Below, piece after piece: positions 1-9,720 of a DNA stretch of 64,000 nt. The DNA is from Butyrivibrio sp. WCD3002 (GTDB lineage Bacteria > Bacillota > Clostridia > Lachnospirales > Lachnospiraceae). The stretch's first letter is position 1, and every line of letters begins with the position of its first letter. The notes below the pieces were generated by a model. It ran no database searches. It saw only the letters and a list, made by a program, of their open reading frames with translations, and was not told the origin of the DNA. Location of the stretch: assembly GCF_000424265.1 (NCBI RefSeq), contig NZ_AUJO01000001.1, forward strand, positions 620,001 to 684,000. Direction: 5' to 3'. The position numbers were made by a program, and so were the translations under genes.

Positions 1-30
1 TTAACTTTTTACATGTAATATAAAAAACAT

Positions 31-122
31 CAAGAGATGAACCTCTTGAATAACCCCTTCATAAAAAGTAACAATCTGCACTCCGTTTCGGTCGGTGCAG
101 AGCAATCGTCCCCGGACGATTG
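31..122 (-). other. cluster of three small hairpins downstream of upp
   Basis: Three inverted repeats sit close together. They are CAATCGTCC/GGACGATTG at 103-111/114-122, TCTGCAC/GTGCAGA at 75-81/95-101, and CAAGAG/CTCTTG at 31-36/43-48. On the minus strand the last one is followed by a T-rich run (TGTTTTTTAT), which looks like an intrinsic terminator. The cluster lies after the upp terminator and could be an RNA leader of a gene beyond the left edge. It matches no RNA family I recognise. Confidence 0.35.
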
Positions 123-154
123 GAAACCCCCAAAAACACAAAACACTTTTCTTC

Positions 155-190
155 AAAAAAGCTGGAACTTCCGTGACAAGGTTCCAGCTT
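155..190 (-). terminator. intrinsic terminator of upp
   Basis: A 10-bp stem (AAGCTGGAAC / GTTCCAGCTT) is followed on the minus strand by a run of six T. It lies about 70 bases after the upp stop codon, where a terminator for that gene is expected. Confidence 0.8.
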
Positions 191-258
191 TCCTTCATTA
201 ATCTGATAAAAATTATGAATGCGCCTTGCTGACGCATTCATATTTTAAATCTCACATC

Positions 259-888
259 TTACTTTGTACCGAAGATACGGTCGCCGGCATCACCAAGACC
301 GGGAACGATATAACGATTCTCATTTAAGAAATCATCAATATGAGCACATGTAATCGGTACATCAGGATGCTCAGAAGTAACCTTCTCAAGTCCCTCAGGG
401 GCAGCAATCAGGCAGATAAAACGCATCTTCTGAACGCCCTTATTCTTGAAAAGCTCGATTGCATCGCAGGCTGAACCACCTGTTGCAAGCATGGGATCAA
501 GAATAATAACTTCTCTGTCTCCGATATCCTCGGGAGCCTTGAAGAAGTAATTAACAGGCTCATAGGTTGTCTCATCTCTGTACATACCTACATGAGCAAT
601 CTTCGCATTAGGGATAACCTTAAGTACACCGTCGAGCATACCCATACCAGCTCTCATAATAGGAGCAAAAGCATAATTATCCTCATTAAGTCTGCCCATC
701 TCTATAGTCTTCAAAGGTGTCTCAACAGTGGCCTTTTCCAAAGCAACATCTCTCATCGCCTCATAGATAAGATATGCGCCGATCTCGCTAACAAGCTCTC
801 TGAAAAGCTTAGTTCCTGTGTGCTTATCTCTGAGAATTGAAAGTTTATGCTCGATCAAAGGATGATCCAAAACTGTAACATTTTTCAT
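259..888 (-). CDS. upp: uracil phosphoribosyltransferase
   Basis: Makes UMP from uracil and PRPP in pyrimidine salvage, in the cytoplasm. The 209-residue product has the normal length for Upp. It carries the PRPP-binding loop LDPMLATGGSA in the middle and the C-terminal uracil-site region with PGLGDAGDRIFGT. The ATG start is preceded by GGAGG at about nine bases. The gene has its own 122-base upstream gap after nspC, with a possible minus-strand -10 (TAGAAT) but no convincing -35, and its own terminator downstream. It is therefore probably transcribed alone or as the end of the tcdA-nspC run. Identification is secure. Confidence 0.96.
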   Translation of the reverse strand: MKNVTVLDHPLIEHKLSILRDKHTGTKLFRELVSEIGAYLIYEAMRDVALEKATVETPLKTIEMGRLNEDNYAFAPIMRAGMGMLDGVLKVIPNAKIAHVGMYRDETTYEPVNYFFKAPEDIGDREVIILDPMLATGGSACDAIELFKNKGVQKMRFICLIAAPEGLEKVTSEHPDVPITCAHIDDFLNENRYIVPGLGDAGDRIFGTK

Positions 889-1010
889 TGTATTTCTACC
901 TCCGTTTATACTGCATAAGATTCTAACATATAAAAGACCTAATATACATAAAAAATTGTATGTAATTTGAATTAATATAAATTAAGTAATTCCATTCATA
1001 TATTTTTCAT

Positions 1011-2171
1011 TTAAAGTCTCATTTTAAAATCCGAGTAATCAAAATGTTTAACTATTTCGCATCTGTCCTCATCATGCATCACCGCTATGTCCGGAAGCGG
1101 CATTCCGTTAAAGGTATTGTTTTTGACCATGCTGTAAATTGCCATATCCTCAAACACAAGACGGTCACCTATATTAACTTCTTTATCGAAGCTGTAGTCA
1201 CCGATTACATCTCCCGCAAGGCAGGTCCTTGAAGAAAGCCTATAGGTATAGCTCTTTTCATCTGCCTCACCGCTATGTCTAAGAGGCGGTCTGTAAGGCA
1301 TTTCAAGTACATCCGGCATGTGGCAGGCAGCAGAAGTATCAAGGATGAGCACAGGATATTTTTCAGTATTTACTATATCCATTACCGTGGTTATCAGATA
1401 TCCGGCATCTAAAGCAATAGCCTCCCCCGGTTCAAGGTAGAGATCAATACTGTAGGTAGCCTTAATATATTTAATCAGCTCTATAAGGCCGTCTCTGTCG
1501 TAGTCAGCTCTTGTAATATGATGACCACCGCCAAGATTAAGCCATTTTATTTTTCCAAGATATTTGCCAAATCTGTCTTCAAAGGCCTTGAAGGTATCTC
1601 TCAAGGGTTCGAATCCCTGTTCACACAACGTATGAAAATGAAGTCCCTCCACTCCTTTGGGCAATTCCTCCGGCATATCGCAAAATCTTATACCAAGCCT
1701 TGACCCCGGTGCGCAGGGATCATAGATTTCATGTCCTTCCTGTGTCGAAAACTCAGGATTAGTGCGCAGTCCTACAGACAGCTTTCCTTCATTTACGGCC
1801 TTTTCCCATGCTTTTCTGTGATGTTCAAGCTGATTAATTGAATTAAATACGATGTGGTCAGCGATATTGCATACTTCTTCGATTTCATCATCATTAAAAG
1901 CCGGTTCGAATACATGAACCTCTTTATCATTCTTCTTCCCTGCTTCGTGAAACTCCTCATAGGCAAGCTTTGCTTCAAAAAGTCCTGAGGCTGTGGTTCC
2001 GGTTAGGTATTTTGCAATTAAAGGATAGGTGCTGTAGGCAGAAAATGCCTTCTGAGCAAGCAGTATTTTAGCTCCCGACTTATCCTGTACTTCCTTTAGT
2101 ATTCTGCAGTTTTCCTCAAGCCTTGATTCATCTATTACATAAACAGGTGTTTTTAGTTCCTCAAATCTCAT
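1011..2171 (-). CDS. nspC: carboxynorspermidine / carboxyspermidine decarboxylase
   Basis: A PLP-dependent fold III decarboxylase of the alanine-racemase type. It removes CO2 from carboxyspermidine (or carboxynorspermidine), the last step of the alternative polyamine route that uses aspartate semialdehyde. The 386-residue length fits NspC. The PLP lysine is Lys41 in the motif LAQKAFSAYSTYP. Later motifs include LNLGGGHHITRADYD, which binds the PLP phosphate, and YLEPGEA. The partner dehydrogenase lies at 14998..16260, about 13 kb away, separated by surface-protein genes. Here nspC follows tcdA by 67 bases, with AAGGAT as a modest RBS, so the two may be cotranscribed. Whether the physiological substrate is the nor- or the spermidine form cannot be read from sequence. 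Confidence 0.93.
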   Translation of the reverse strand: MRFEELKTPVYVIDESRLEENCRILKEVQDKSGAKILLAQKAFSAYSTYPLIAKYLTGTTASGLFEAKLAYEEFHEAGKKNDKEVHVFEPAFNDDEIEEVCNIADHIVFNSINQLEHHRKAWEKAVNEGKLSVGLRTNPEFSTQEGHEIYDPCAPGSRLGIRFCDMPEELPKGVEGLHFHTLCEQGFEPLRDTFKAFEDRFGKYLGKIKWLNLGGGHHITRADYDRDGLIELIKYIKATYSIDLYLEPGEAIALDAGYLITTVMDIVNTEKYPVLILDTSAACHMPDVLEMPYRPPLRHSGEADEKSYTYRLSSRTCLAGDVIGDYSFDKEVNIGDRLVFEDMAIYSMVKNNTFNGMPLPDIAVMHDEDRCEIVKHFDYSDFKMRL

Positions 2172-2238
2172 TTTTGTAAATCCTTATTGCTTATTAAAAT
2201 ATTTCAAGTATTCAGTGCATGATTTAATGTCACACTTA

Positions 2239-2943
2239 TTACTTGTTAATCAGATCCTTAAAAACCTCGCTGGCAATTACAAGGCCGCAGGCAGATGGAC
2301 AAAAGGCACTGCTACCGGGAATCGCCTTGTGGCGCTCCTCATCATAAAGCTTACTCTCAATAGGCTCCTCATCCGAATATACTACCTTGAGATTTTTAAT
2401 ATTCCTTTTTTTAAGCTCTCTTCGCATGACTCTGCACAAAGGGCAGACACTTGTTTTATATATGTCCGCTACTTTGAACCTTGAAGGATCAAGCTTATTT
2501 CCCGCACCCATAGCGCTTATTATGGGAATTCCCTGTTCCTTTGCCCTCTTAATGATTTCTATCTTAGCTGTAATTGTATCCACTGCATCAACGATATAGT
2601 CGTACTTTGAAAAATCGAAGTCATCAGCATTTTCAGGAAGATAGAAGCATTTATGTACCTCAACCTTCACCTCGGGATTTATATCCAGCATTCGCCTTTT
2701 CATTACATCGACCTTATCTTCGCCAACAGTGCTGTGAAGCGCAATTATCTGTCTGTTAAGGTTACTTTCCGCAACCGTATCACTGTCAATAAGATCAAAG
2801 GCTCCGACGCCGCTTCTGACCAGTGCTTCACAGACATAGCCGCCTACACCGCCTACTCCGAATACCGCTACCCTTACTGCCTTCAGCTTTTCAAGAGATT
2901 CCCGTCCTATTAAATTCTGTAATCTTTCAAATTGTTGATCCAT
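2239..2943 (-). CDS. tcdA: tRNA threonylcarbamoyladenosine dehydratase (ThiF/E1-like)
   Basis: An E1-like adenylyltransferase that cyclises t6A37 of tRNA to ct6A using ATP. The 234-residue protein begins with the nucleotide-binding motif VFGVGGVGGYVCEALVRSG. It continues with DSDTVAESNLNRQ, the E1 Arg-finger region, and VDAVDTITAKI. A CPLCRVMR pair of cysteines and a late CPSACGLV segment are typical of the clostridial TcdA subgroup. It is the first gene of a short minus-strand run (tcdA, nspC, upp), divergent from the CheY-like gene across 137 bases. The ATG follows AAAGGA. ThiF or MoeB are less likely because no sulfur-carrier gene is nearby. Confidence 0.88.
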   Translation of the reverse strand: MDQQFERLQNLIGRESLEKLKAVRVAVFGVGGVGGYVCEALVRSGVGAFDLIDSDTVAESNLNRQIIALHSTVGEDKVDVMKRRMLDINPEVKVEVHKCFYLPENADDFDFSKYDYIVDAVDTITAKIEIIKRAKEQGIPIISAMGAGNKLDPSRFKVADIYKTSVCPLCRVMRRELKKRNIKNLKVVYSDEEPIESKLYDEERHKAIPGSSAFCPSACGLVIASEVFKDLINK

Positions 2944-2997
2944 AGAAATTCCTTTGTAAAGTTTATTTTTTATTAATAAATTTGTAACGATTTTTTA

Positions 2998-3027
2998 TTG
3001 AACATTGTACCGATTTGTTGCAATAAT
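2998..3027 (+). promoter_or_regulatory. candidate promoter of the CheY-like gene
   Basis: TTGAAC (2998-3003) and AATAAT (3022-3027) are spaced by 18 bases and point toward the receiver gene at 3081. The region is very AT-rich, so chance matches are likely. Confidence 0.4.
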
Positions 3028-3080
3028 TATTATATAAAAAATGATAACCTACTAACGTATTCTAGCATACGGGGGTAAAT

Positions 3081-3446
3081 ATGCGTAAACGAATTCTTAT
3101 AGCAGATGACACCACATTCATGAGAGAAATGCTTAAATCCTCTCTTGATAAAGAAAAATATGAAATCGTAGGAGAAGCAACCACAGGTCAGCAGGCTGTT
3201 GATCAGTATAAAGAGAAAAAGCCTGATCTTCTCATTCTTGATATTAATATGCCTGTAATGAACGGAATAGATGCTCTTACACAGGTTATGGAAATAGATC
3301 CCAAGGCTAATGTTATCATGTGCTCCGACCAAAAGCAGGAGCCAATGATTGTGCTTGCCCTGAAAAAAGGTGCCAAGGATTTCGTTATTAAGCCCTTCCT
3401 CTCAAGCGATGTAATGAGAGCGCTCAGCAAAGTGTTTAAAGAATAA
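3081..3446 (+). CDS. stand-alone CheY-like response regulator receiver
   Basis: A single receiver domain of 121 residues with no output domain. The acidic pair Asp9/Asp10, the phospho-acceptor Asp54 (in LILDINMP), Ser82 and Lys104 (FVIKPF) are all in place, so phosphorylation should work. The start ATG follows GGGGGTAAAT. The gene is flanked by its own promoter region and a strong bidirectional terminator, so it is a one-gene unit. No chemotaxis, flagellar or histidine-kinase gene is in the window, so the partner is unknown. Such orphan receivers often belong to chemotaxis systems in motile Lachnospiraceae; that role is inference. Confidence 0.92.
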   Translation: MRKRILIADDTTFMREMLKSSLDKEKYEIVGEATTGQQAVDQYKEKKPDLLILDINMPVMNGIDALTQVMEIDPKANVIMCSDQKQEPMIVLALKKGAKDFVIKPFLSSDVMRALSKVFKE

Positions 3447-3470
3447 GTCAAGAAAATTCTTAGATGATAA

Positions 3471-3506
3471 AAGAGCTGCCACTTAAAAAGTGTGCAGCTC
3501 TTTTTG
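3471..3506. terminator. bidirectional terminator between the receiver gene and 3508
   Basis: AAGAGCTGC(C)ACTT ... AAGTGTGCAGCTCTT forms a hairpin with A-rich and T-rich flanks. It lies between two convergent genes and should serve both. Confidence 0.85.
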
Positions 3507-3507
3507 G

Positions 3508-3990
3508 TTATTCATCACAAACTCTGAACCATCCCTTGTACAATTTAAGATGAACGTTCATTCCAACAGGATATAACTCTTCTGTCTGACCTGTATTATA
3601 TCTGATGATTCTTTTCCCTTTATCATCATCGATCAGAATTCGTAAAATCTTAGCAGGCTCTCCGTTTATATAATACTCGTCATTTATATATCCCAGAATT
3701 TTGCCCCTTAAATCTTCACCTTTCTCGTAAACCACATCGTATTTATGCTTTACAAAAATCGCTCCCCAGATCGGAACCGCAAATGAAAGCACAAGAATGG
3801 CCATAGTTACAAGCTTTATCCCGGACAGTTCACTTCCCAGAATAAAGTACTTTAAGAAAATATAGCAAAATATACCTGCAAAAACCGAAAAAACAATCAG
3901 TAAAAATATCATTACCTTATTCAGCACAGCTGCCTTACATTTAATCTCCGGTATATCGGAATCTATATTATTCTCAAAGTCTTTATTCAT
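3508..3990 (-). CDS. small two-helix membrane protein, function unknown
   Basis: The 160-residue product has a short N-terminal soluble part and two membrane helices (about residues 25-50 and 60-82). A C-terminal soluble domain of about 75 residues has a regular beta pattern (YEKGEDLRGKILGYINDEYY and beyond). The arrangement resembles DUF3592-like membrane proteins, but I cannot assign it. It starts 12 bases after the VWA gene with AGAGGA in front, so it is probably the last gene of that transcript, which ends at the terminator at 3471-3506. A role linked to the surface protein is only suggested by position. Confidence 0.8.
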   Translation of the reverse strand: MNKDFENNIDSDIPEIKCKAAVLNKVMIFLLIVFSVFAGIFCYIFLKYFILGSELSGIKLVTMAILVLSFAVPIWGAIFVKHKYDVVYEKGEDLRGKILGYINDEYYINGEPAKILRILIDDDKGKRIIRYNTGQTEELYPVGMNVHLKLYKGWFRVCDE

Positions 3991-4002
3991 TAAGTGTTCC
4001 TC

Positions 4003-7000
4003 TTACTTTTGTACTTTAGCCTTAGAAGATAATCCCTTCTTCTTAAGAATCTTCTTGTATAATGCAAGCTTCTTCTTGGGCACCTTTACCTTAAGCTTTT
4101 TGTAGTTGCCGCTTCCGGCCTTTGAAAATGCCTTGCTTCCTACATTCTTAAGTGTAAGGTTTGTTGACTTAATTGTCACCTTCTTAAGAGCTGATGCATT
4201 ATAGAATGCCTTCCTGCCTATCTTATTAACATTTGCAGTTATAGTAAATTTCTTAAGTGAAGAGCATCCGCTAAATGCACTGTCACCAATCTCCTCAATG
4301 GTATCAGACAGGGCAACACTCTTAAGTCCTGTACAATCCTTAAATGCATTGTCACCAATTGCTACAACAGTAAACTCTTCGTTCTGTATTGTTACTGAAG
4401 ACTTTATGTCAGCACTTGTAAGAGTATTATCAGTGGGACCTGAAACCTTTACTTTTCGTACATCACCGGTTTCAATTACCTCATAGATAATATTATCTAC
4501 AATTGTATTGCTGCCAACAGGCGCATGATTGCTTACCTTTTCTACAGCCTTGTCTTCTCCGGAAACTACGATTGTGGCACCGGGATTTTTCTTTTCCCTT
4601 ACAATAATTCCAATGTTCTTGGTAAATCCATCGGATGTAACATGCATAGTATAAGTGCCGGCAACACCGATGTTCACTTCTGATGCATCAATTGTAGCAT
4701 CAACCTCTGCACATGATCCGTCATCATAGCTTGCCAATACCTTTGCGCTGTTGTAATTCCATGAACTTCCTGCCTCGAACTCGGTAGCAACATCATATAC
4801 GCTAAGATCAACAATAGTTCTGTCTAATGAGTAGTTCTCTGCTTCCCTTACTGAAAGGTATCCGCTGTTATTTCCGCTGCTTCCCTCTTCATTATCACAG
4901 GTAATTTCTGCGTAATAAAGCTTCTGATAGTCAAATTCTTCCGGAACAGGAACACGGAACTGTACAGCCTTCTGATCAAGTGCACTTAAGGTACCGATAT
5001 TCTCTTCAGCCGCAAGGACTTTATTATTGAAATCAACGATTTCTTCGCCGCTTTCTTCGTCTATGGCCTTAGGAACATCATAAAGAGTAACCTTTACATT
5101 ATCCTTAGCGGAATAGCCAAGATTCTGTGCAGCGCAGCTTATAACTATATCAGTCTCTTCAGAATCATCTGCCTTCTCACCGAATTCCCAGCTTAAGTTA
5201 TCAATAGCAATATCCTCATAGCTAAAGCTTACCTTGGCTGTATTCTCTGCATATCCGGTATTGCTTCCTCCAATTGGAGTGCACTTAACTGTGTATTCTT
5301 TTCCTATATCCTGAGCTTTTACAACATAGCCATAATCAACATTAGCAGAATTACCGGACATTATTCTGGTATTAACATCAAGACTGTCTACAGTATTTCC
5401 GCTTTCATCAAGCAGCTCAACATGAACACCGCTTACAGGCTTAACACCATTGTTTGTAACGGAAAGTGTGATAGGAAGTGCGCTTCCCTGGGCTATATCA
5501 CTGTCAATATATGATACATCATTAAGAGCAAGTGATTCTTTGATGTTATACTGCATAACGACAAGGTCAGACTGACCATAATTCGTTTCAACAGGGTCAG
5601 CCTCAGGATCATTAACCTTTACTTCGTTGCAAAGCATTACAAGGTTATCTCCATCCCAGATTCCATCAAACTGCTGAATTGAATTATTACGTGCTGTAAG
5701 TCTTATAGGATATCCCCAGGTATTATCGTCCTGTCTGAAAATACCGTAAATATCGCTTGCAGATTTGTGTGCACCTGCAAAAATAACGGCTTTATCTTCC
5801 CCATTCTCAAGAATACGGAACTGATCAGTAGGTATTGTTACATCTCCGCCCATAAGTGACTGAGGGTTAAGTGAATCTCCTACCTCTGAAACCATTATCT
5901 TAGAATCACTGTACCAGTACAGAACATGGTCTTTAATATAAACGGCTGAATCCATCGTTTCGTTAGATGTAGCTCTTACACCATTTACACATAACTCAAG
6001 ATCCTCGATTGTATCAAGGTTCTGGTCCATATCCTCGCTGTATACTGCGTAAACCTTACCATTTCTGTAATCAACAGCAAGTGAATTCACAGAACCTGCA
6101 CCTGTAACAGTTACTTCAGGTGTACTCCAGGTAGATCCGTCAAATACACTTGTCATTATTTTGTTATCTTTTTCTGCACTGAACCAGTTATTATTACTGT
6201 TTTCGATCCAGGCAGCAACAACTGTATCACCTGCATACTGAATCTGAGGCATCATATCAAGATAACCACTGTTCTCAGAGAGCTTCTCCACATCAAACTG
6301 AAGTAAAGCAGGCTTAAATTCAGCTACCTTAATTCCCATGTTTGGAGCAAGCTTATCCAAGGTATCATCTGCGGCGAATTCTCTCTCTGCATTCTGCCAG
6401 ATTACAAAGGCTCTGTTGTCCTTTACACAAAGAACAGGTGCATTATCGGGTGTTCCGTCATTATCAACTGCAGCAGGATCGCTCCACTTATTTCCATCAA
6501 AATATGAGTAAGTAAGCTTAAGACTGTTCACACCGCTGTTGTCAGCATCAAGCCATACTGCAAGCTTGGTATCACCGCTGAGTCTTACCATCTGAGGCTG
6601 GCTGTCTAAATAGCTGTTCTTATGAAGTGTATCAGTAATAGCTGCATAGATATCGTTTTCAAGCTCATTTGGAGCTGCAGCGGCATTTCTTGATTCTATC
6701 TGTATGCTCTCGCCGCCAAGGTAAGATACATCTGCAACGTGATACAGATCCGCATCATACATGCTTTCCTGTATCATATTAAGCGCTTTAGGTGCTGCTG
6801 CATTTTTTGTACCTGAGCTTTCAAAAGGCCAGGTTTTATCTATCGGATCAAAATCATGTCGATATTCCAAAGCAAATAAAGTCAGCTTAAAGTAACCATT
6901 AAGTCCGATATATACGGTACCATCAGGGTTCCTTGTAGAATAGAAATTAACCTTCGGCTTAAACTTCAGTGATGCTCCGCCTCCCACTGATGCAAGCTTC

Positions 7001-9720
7001 TTTACACCAAGACCGGCTCCAGCTTCACCTGTGATAGCAAGCTCTATAGAACCATCAGGAATATAATTGTTTGCAAGCTGATTCTTTTTAAGGTTTAAGG
7101 TTGCCTCTATAGCACCCTTTATTGCAGCTTCCCAATAGCAGGGAACAGGACCTATAGCAAACTGTCCGTCCCAGTTAACACCTACTTCCGGACACAGGCA
7201 TACCTTACCATCCAAAAACTGAACCTTACCGTTGCTGTCAACGTATCCCTCTATATAAAAGAGTATTGAAAAATCACCGGATACACCGAAGCTGACTGTA
7301 GGCTTACGGATTGCATCCTTGTACTTCTCTTTAAGTGACTTTGCGCTTTCCTTAACCTCTTTTTCAGTCTTTTTTGTTAAAGCCTCTTTTATATCCTTGA
7401 AGACATTATGCTTTTCATCTTCCTTGGAAAGTACTGTCTTTCCGCTGGTTTTCTTTTTCTTCTCTATACCGGCAACATCAATACCACCTGAAACCTGAAC
7501 GATATCACCATCCACGGAAACATTTATCGGAATGTCCCATTTGTCTAATTTATCGATATCAATCTTAATCTTCTGTCCACCTATGATGAACCAGTTCTCA
7601 GGACAGCTAAAGCTAAGGTCGCCTCGTCCAAGGCTTACATTAAAGCCATCAAGTCCGTTAAGAATTTTGTTTGAAGTAGCAATTAACTGCAGCTTCATCT
7701 TTGTGGATTTACCGGCTTTATCCTTGGCTGTTATATAAATTGTTTTTGATGTATCAAATCCTTTATCCTTAAGTACTGCATTTATTTTGCCATTATCAAA
7801 AGCAAGGGATACAGCATCCTGTGAAAGGATAAGACTGTCGCATGAGCTTTTTCCCCAGTCAACATCCGCTACAATCTCTGTTTCAGTTGTTTTAAGAGGA
7901 TCAATATCAAGCTCATCTACAAGTACATCCTTACTTCCGATATAAACAGAATTTATAATCGGATTGTCAGTTTCCTTCTGAAGGTAAATATCCTCTGAAT
8001 CTCCAAGTTCAGATATATCAAAGACTCTTGAACGATATCCCTCAAGCATTACCGTTACATCACCGGTATCACTGACAGCCTGAATAGTAACAACACCATT
8101 GGAATTTGCCTTGAAGGTCTGTCCTTCATAAAGCACCTCTGCATCCTTAGCAAGTACATACTCAGGCTTCTTTGTCTGCTTATTTTTATTTTTGTGAATA
8201 GTGAGTATCTTTTTACCAAGCTTTGCAGGCCCCTTGGTAACAGTAACGTTACATACGGCAACATAACCGCCTGCTGTAGCTGTTACAATACACTCACCTT
8301 CTTTAATAGCTGTAACTACGCCTTTATCAACCTTGGCAATATTATTGTTGCTGCTTCCCCATATTACAGTTTTGTCGGGGTTGTTGTATTTTTCAGTAAA
8401 TTCAAGAGTCAGCTCTTTGCTGTCGCCAACAGCCATTGCAAGACTTGTCTGGCTGAGCTTTAACTGCTCGGAATTAATATCCATCGCAATTTCTTCAAAG
8501 GTAAAAGAAATCAGGTCTGCGTTTGTTACTTCGAAATATGCCCTGTTGGAAATGGATTCCATAAATTCTGCAGCAAATTCTTTTGTAGAGCCGTTTAATC
8601 CATGGAAAAATCCTAGTGAATACATTTCGTAGCCACTCTCAATTGATTCAAAGAATTTGTAAACACCGGATTCATGTGAATGTCCGGGGAATCTGGCACC
8701 GCTTCCACTGAAAGAATATCCTGAGTTTGGAAGACCATCCGCCATTGTAATAATATACTTACGTTTAGCTGTTCCTTCGTTCGAAAGTATTTCATCAGCC
8801 TTTACCATACCGTCATACATAGCTGTATTTCCACTTGCAGTAAGGCCGTTTATAACACTTTTTAGGAGCGATTCGTTATTTGAAAAATGACTGCCCTGGA
8901 AGGTATATGCATGAACGTTACTTGCAAAGGTCACAATACCTATTCCTGAATCAGGATCCTGCTCAAGTATCTCAGAAATAAAGTTATTGCAGGCCTTTTT
9001 CATTTCAGTCATGGGCTTACCGGACATACTTCCAGATACATCAAGTAGAAGAACAAGCTCATGAGATTCATCTTTTGCTTTTTTATCCGGCGGTACATTC
9101 CTTGATTCGGGAGATAACTCTACGTCATCGTAAATATCTGTCGCCTCTACATCGATAACCTCAGCGTCACCGCCAGGTACGTCTACATCTGTAGCTCTGA
9201 TAGCTTCAATCTCTTCTTCTGTAAGCTCCTCATTTGATTTTTCAAAAATAGAAGAATCAAAATCCTGAGATTTTTCTTCTACAGATTTCTCATTTGTAGC
9301 ATTATCGGCAGACTCTGTTTTTTCAGAGTCTGCGTATTCAGAAGAATCATCTGTAACAGAATCAGTCTTTTCATCCTCTGATTTTCCTGCTGATGCATCT
9401 TCTGGGCTCACAGCTGATGAATCATCAGCTGTAACCTCTGTAGTATCAGCAACATTAGCATTATCACTTGCGATCTCAGAGTCTGAACTATCATCTGATA
9501 TCTCTACAGTTTTTCCTTCTGTAGCTGCATCACTAACTGTTTCCTCTGAACCGGCAGAATCCGAAGGCTCCGCTGATTCAAGGTCTGCTGATTCATCCCG
9601 AACTTCAAGTATTTCCTCTGCTGCAGATTCAGCATTTACAGAAATACCGGAAACAGGAATGATCGAGCTGACCATCATTACTGACATTATTATTGCCAGT
9701 ATCCCCTTCCTTGCTTTCAT
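4003..9720 (-). CDS. giant secreted VWA-domain surface protein with Ig-like, propeller-like and LRR parts
   Basis: The 1905-residue protein starts with a signal peptide (about 1-30). A Ser/Asp/Glu-rich linker follows to about 210. A von Willebrand A domain spans about 220-410 with an intact MIDAS DVSGS motif (Asp227), suggesting metal-dependent ligand binding. Next come a Big_2 Ig-like domain (about 420-497) and a long beta-rich central region. A part with several kelch/sialidase-like blades (WSDP, WSTPE motifs) sits near 1050-1350. CARDB-like domains lie near 1400-1520, a Big_3-like domain near 1630-1700, and two or three BspA-type LRR units near 1790-1840. The lysine-rich C-terminus has no LPXTG. 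Its ATG overlaps the stop of the upstream LRR gene (TAATG), so the two are probably made together. The ligand is unknown. Confidence 0.9.
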   Translation of the reverse strand: MKARKGILAIIMSVMMVSSIIPVSGISVNAESAAEEILEVRDESADLESAEPSDSAGSEETVSDAATEGKTVEISDDSSDSEIASDNANVADTTEVTADDSSAVSPEDASAGKSEDEKTDSVTDDSSEYADSEKTESADNATNEKSVEEKSQDFDSSIFEKSNEELTEEEIEAIRATDVDVPGGDAEVIDVEATDIYDDVELSPESRNVPPDKKAKDESHELVLLLDVSGSMSGKPMTEMKKACNNFISEILEQDPDSGIGIVTFASNVHAYTFQGSHFSNNESLLKSVINGLTASGNTAMYDGMVKADEILSNEGTAKRKYIITMADGLPNSGYSFSGSGARFPGHSHESGVYKFFESIESGYEMYSLGFFHGLNGSTKEFAAEFMESISNRAYFEVTNADLISFTFEEIAMDINSEQLKLSQTSLAMAVGDSKELTLEFTEKYNNPDKTVIWGSSNNNIAKVDKGVVTAIKEGECIVTATAGGYVAVCNVTVTKGPAKLGKKILTIHKNKNKQTKKPEYVLAKDAEVLYEGQTFKANSNGVVTIQAVSDTGDVTVMLEGYRSRVFDISELGDSEDIYLQKETDNPIINSVYIGSKDVLVDELDIDPLKTTETEIVADVDWGKSSCDSLILSQDAVSLAFDNGKINAVLKDKGFDTSKTIYITAKDKAGKSTKMKLQLIATSNKILNGLDGFNVSLGRGDLSFSCPENWFIIGGQKIKIDIDKLDKWDIPINVSVDGDIVQVSGGIDVAGIEKKKKTSGKTVLSKEDEKHNVFKDIKEALTKKTEKEVKESAKSLKEKYKDAIRKPTVSFGVSGDFSILFYIEGYVDSNGKVQFLDGKVCLCPEVGVNWDGQFAIGPVPCYWEAAIKGAIEATLNLKKNQLANNYIPDGSIELAITGEAGAGLGVKKLASVGGGASLKFKPKVNFYSTRNPDGTVYIGLNGYFKLTLFALEYRHDFDPIDKTWPFESSGTKNAAAPKALNMIQESMYDADLYHVADVSYLGGESIQIESRNAAAAPNELENDIYAAITDTLHKNSYLDSQPQMVRLSGDTKLAVWLDADNSGVNSLKLTYSYFDGNKWSDPAAVDNDGTPDNAPVLCVKDNRAFVIWQNAEREFAADDTLDKLAPNMGIKVAEFKPALLQFDVEKLSENSGYLDMMPQIQYAGDTVVAAWIENSNNNWFSAEKDNKIMTSVFDGSTWSTPEVTVTGAGSVNSLAVDYRNGKVYAVYSEDMDQNLDTIEDLELCVNGVRATSNETMDSAVYIKDHVLYWYSDSKIMVSEVGDSLNPQSLMGGDVTIPTDQFRILENGEDKAVIFAGAHKSASDIYGIFRQDDNTWGYPIRLTARNNSIQQFDGIWDGDNLVMLCNEVKVNDPEADPVETNYGQSDLVVMQYNIKESLALNDVSYIDSDIAQGSALPITLSVTNNGVKPVSGVHVELLDESGNTVDSLDVNTRIMSGNSANVDYGYVVKAQDIGKEYTVKCTPIGGSNTGYAENTAKVSFSYEDIAIDNLSWEFGEKADDSEETDIVISCAAQNLGYSAKDNVKVTLYDVPKAIDEESGEEIVDFNNKVLAAEENIGTLSALDQKAVQFRVPVPEEFDYQKLYYAEITCDNEEGSSGNNSGYLSVREAENYSLDRTIVDLSVYDVATEFEAGSSWNYNSAKVLASYDDGSCAEVDATIDASEVNIGVAGTYTMHVTSDGFTKNIGIIVREKKNPGATIVVSGEDKAVEKVSNHAPVGSNTIVDNIIYEVIETGDVRKVKVSGPTDNTLTSADIKSSVTIQNEEFTVVAIGDNAFKDCTGLKSVALSDTIEEIGDSAFSGCSSLKKFTITANVNKIGRKAFYNASALKKVTIKSTNLTLKNVGSKAFSKAGSGNYKKLKVKVPKKKLALYKKILKKKGLSSKAKVQK

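Noticed and set aside
1..237. 78-codon minus-strand open frame next to upp
   Set aside because: It runs through the upp terminator and two other hairpins, has no RBS and no recognisable protein pattern.
1600..1624. GGGTTCGAATCCC, like a tRNA T-arm
   Set aside because: It lies inside nspC, encodes conserved protein sequence and has no other tRNA arms around it.
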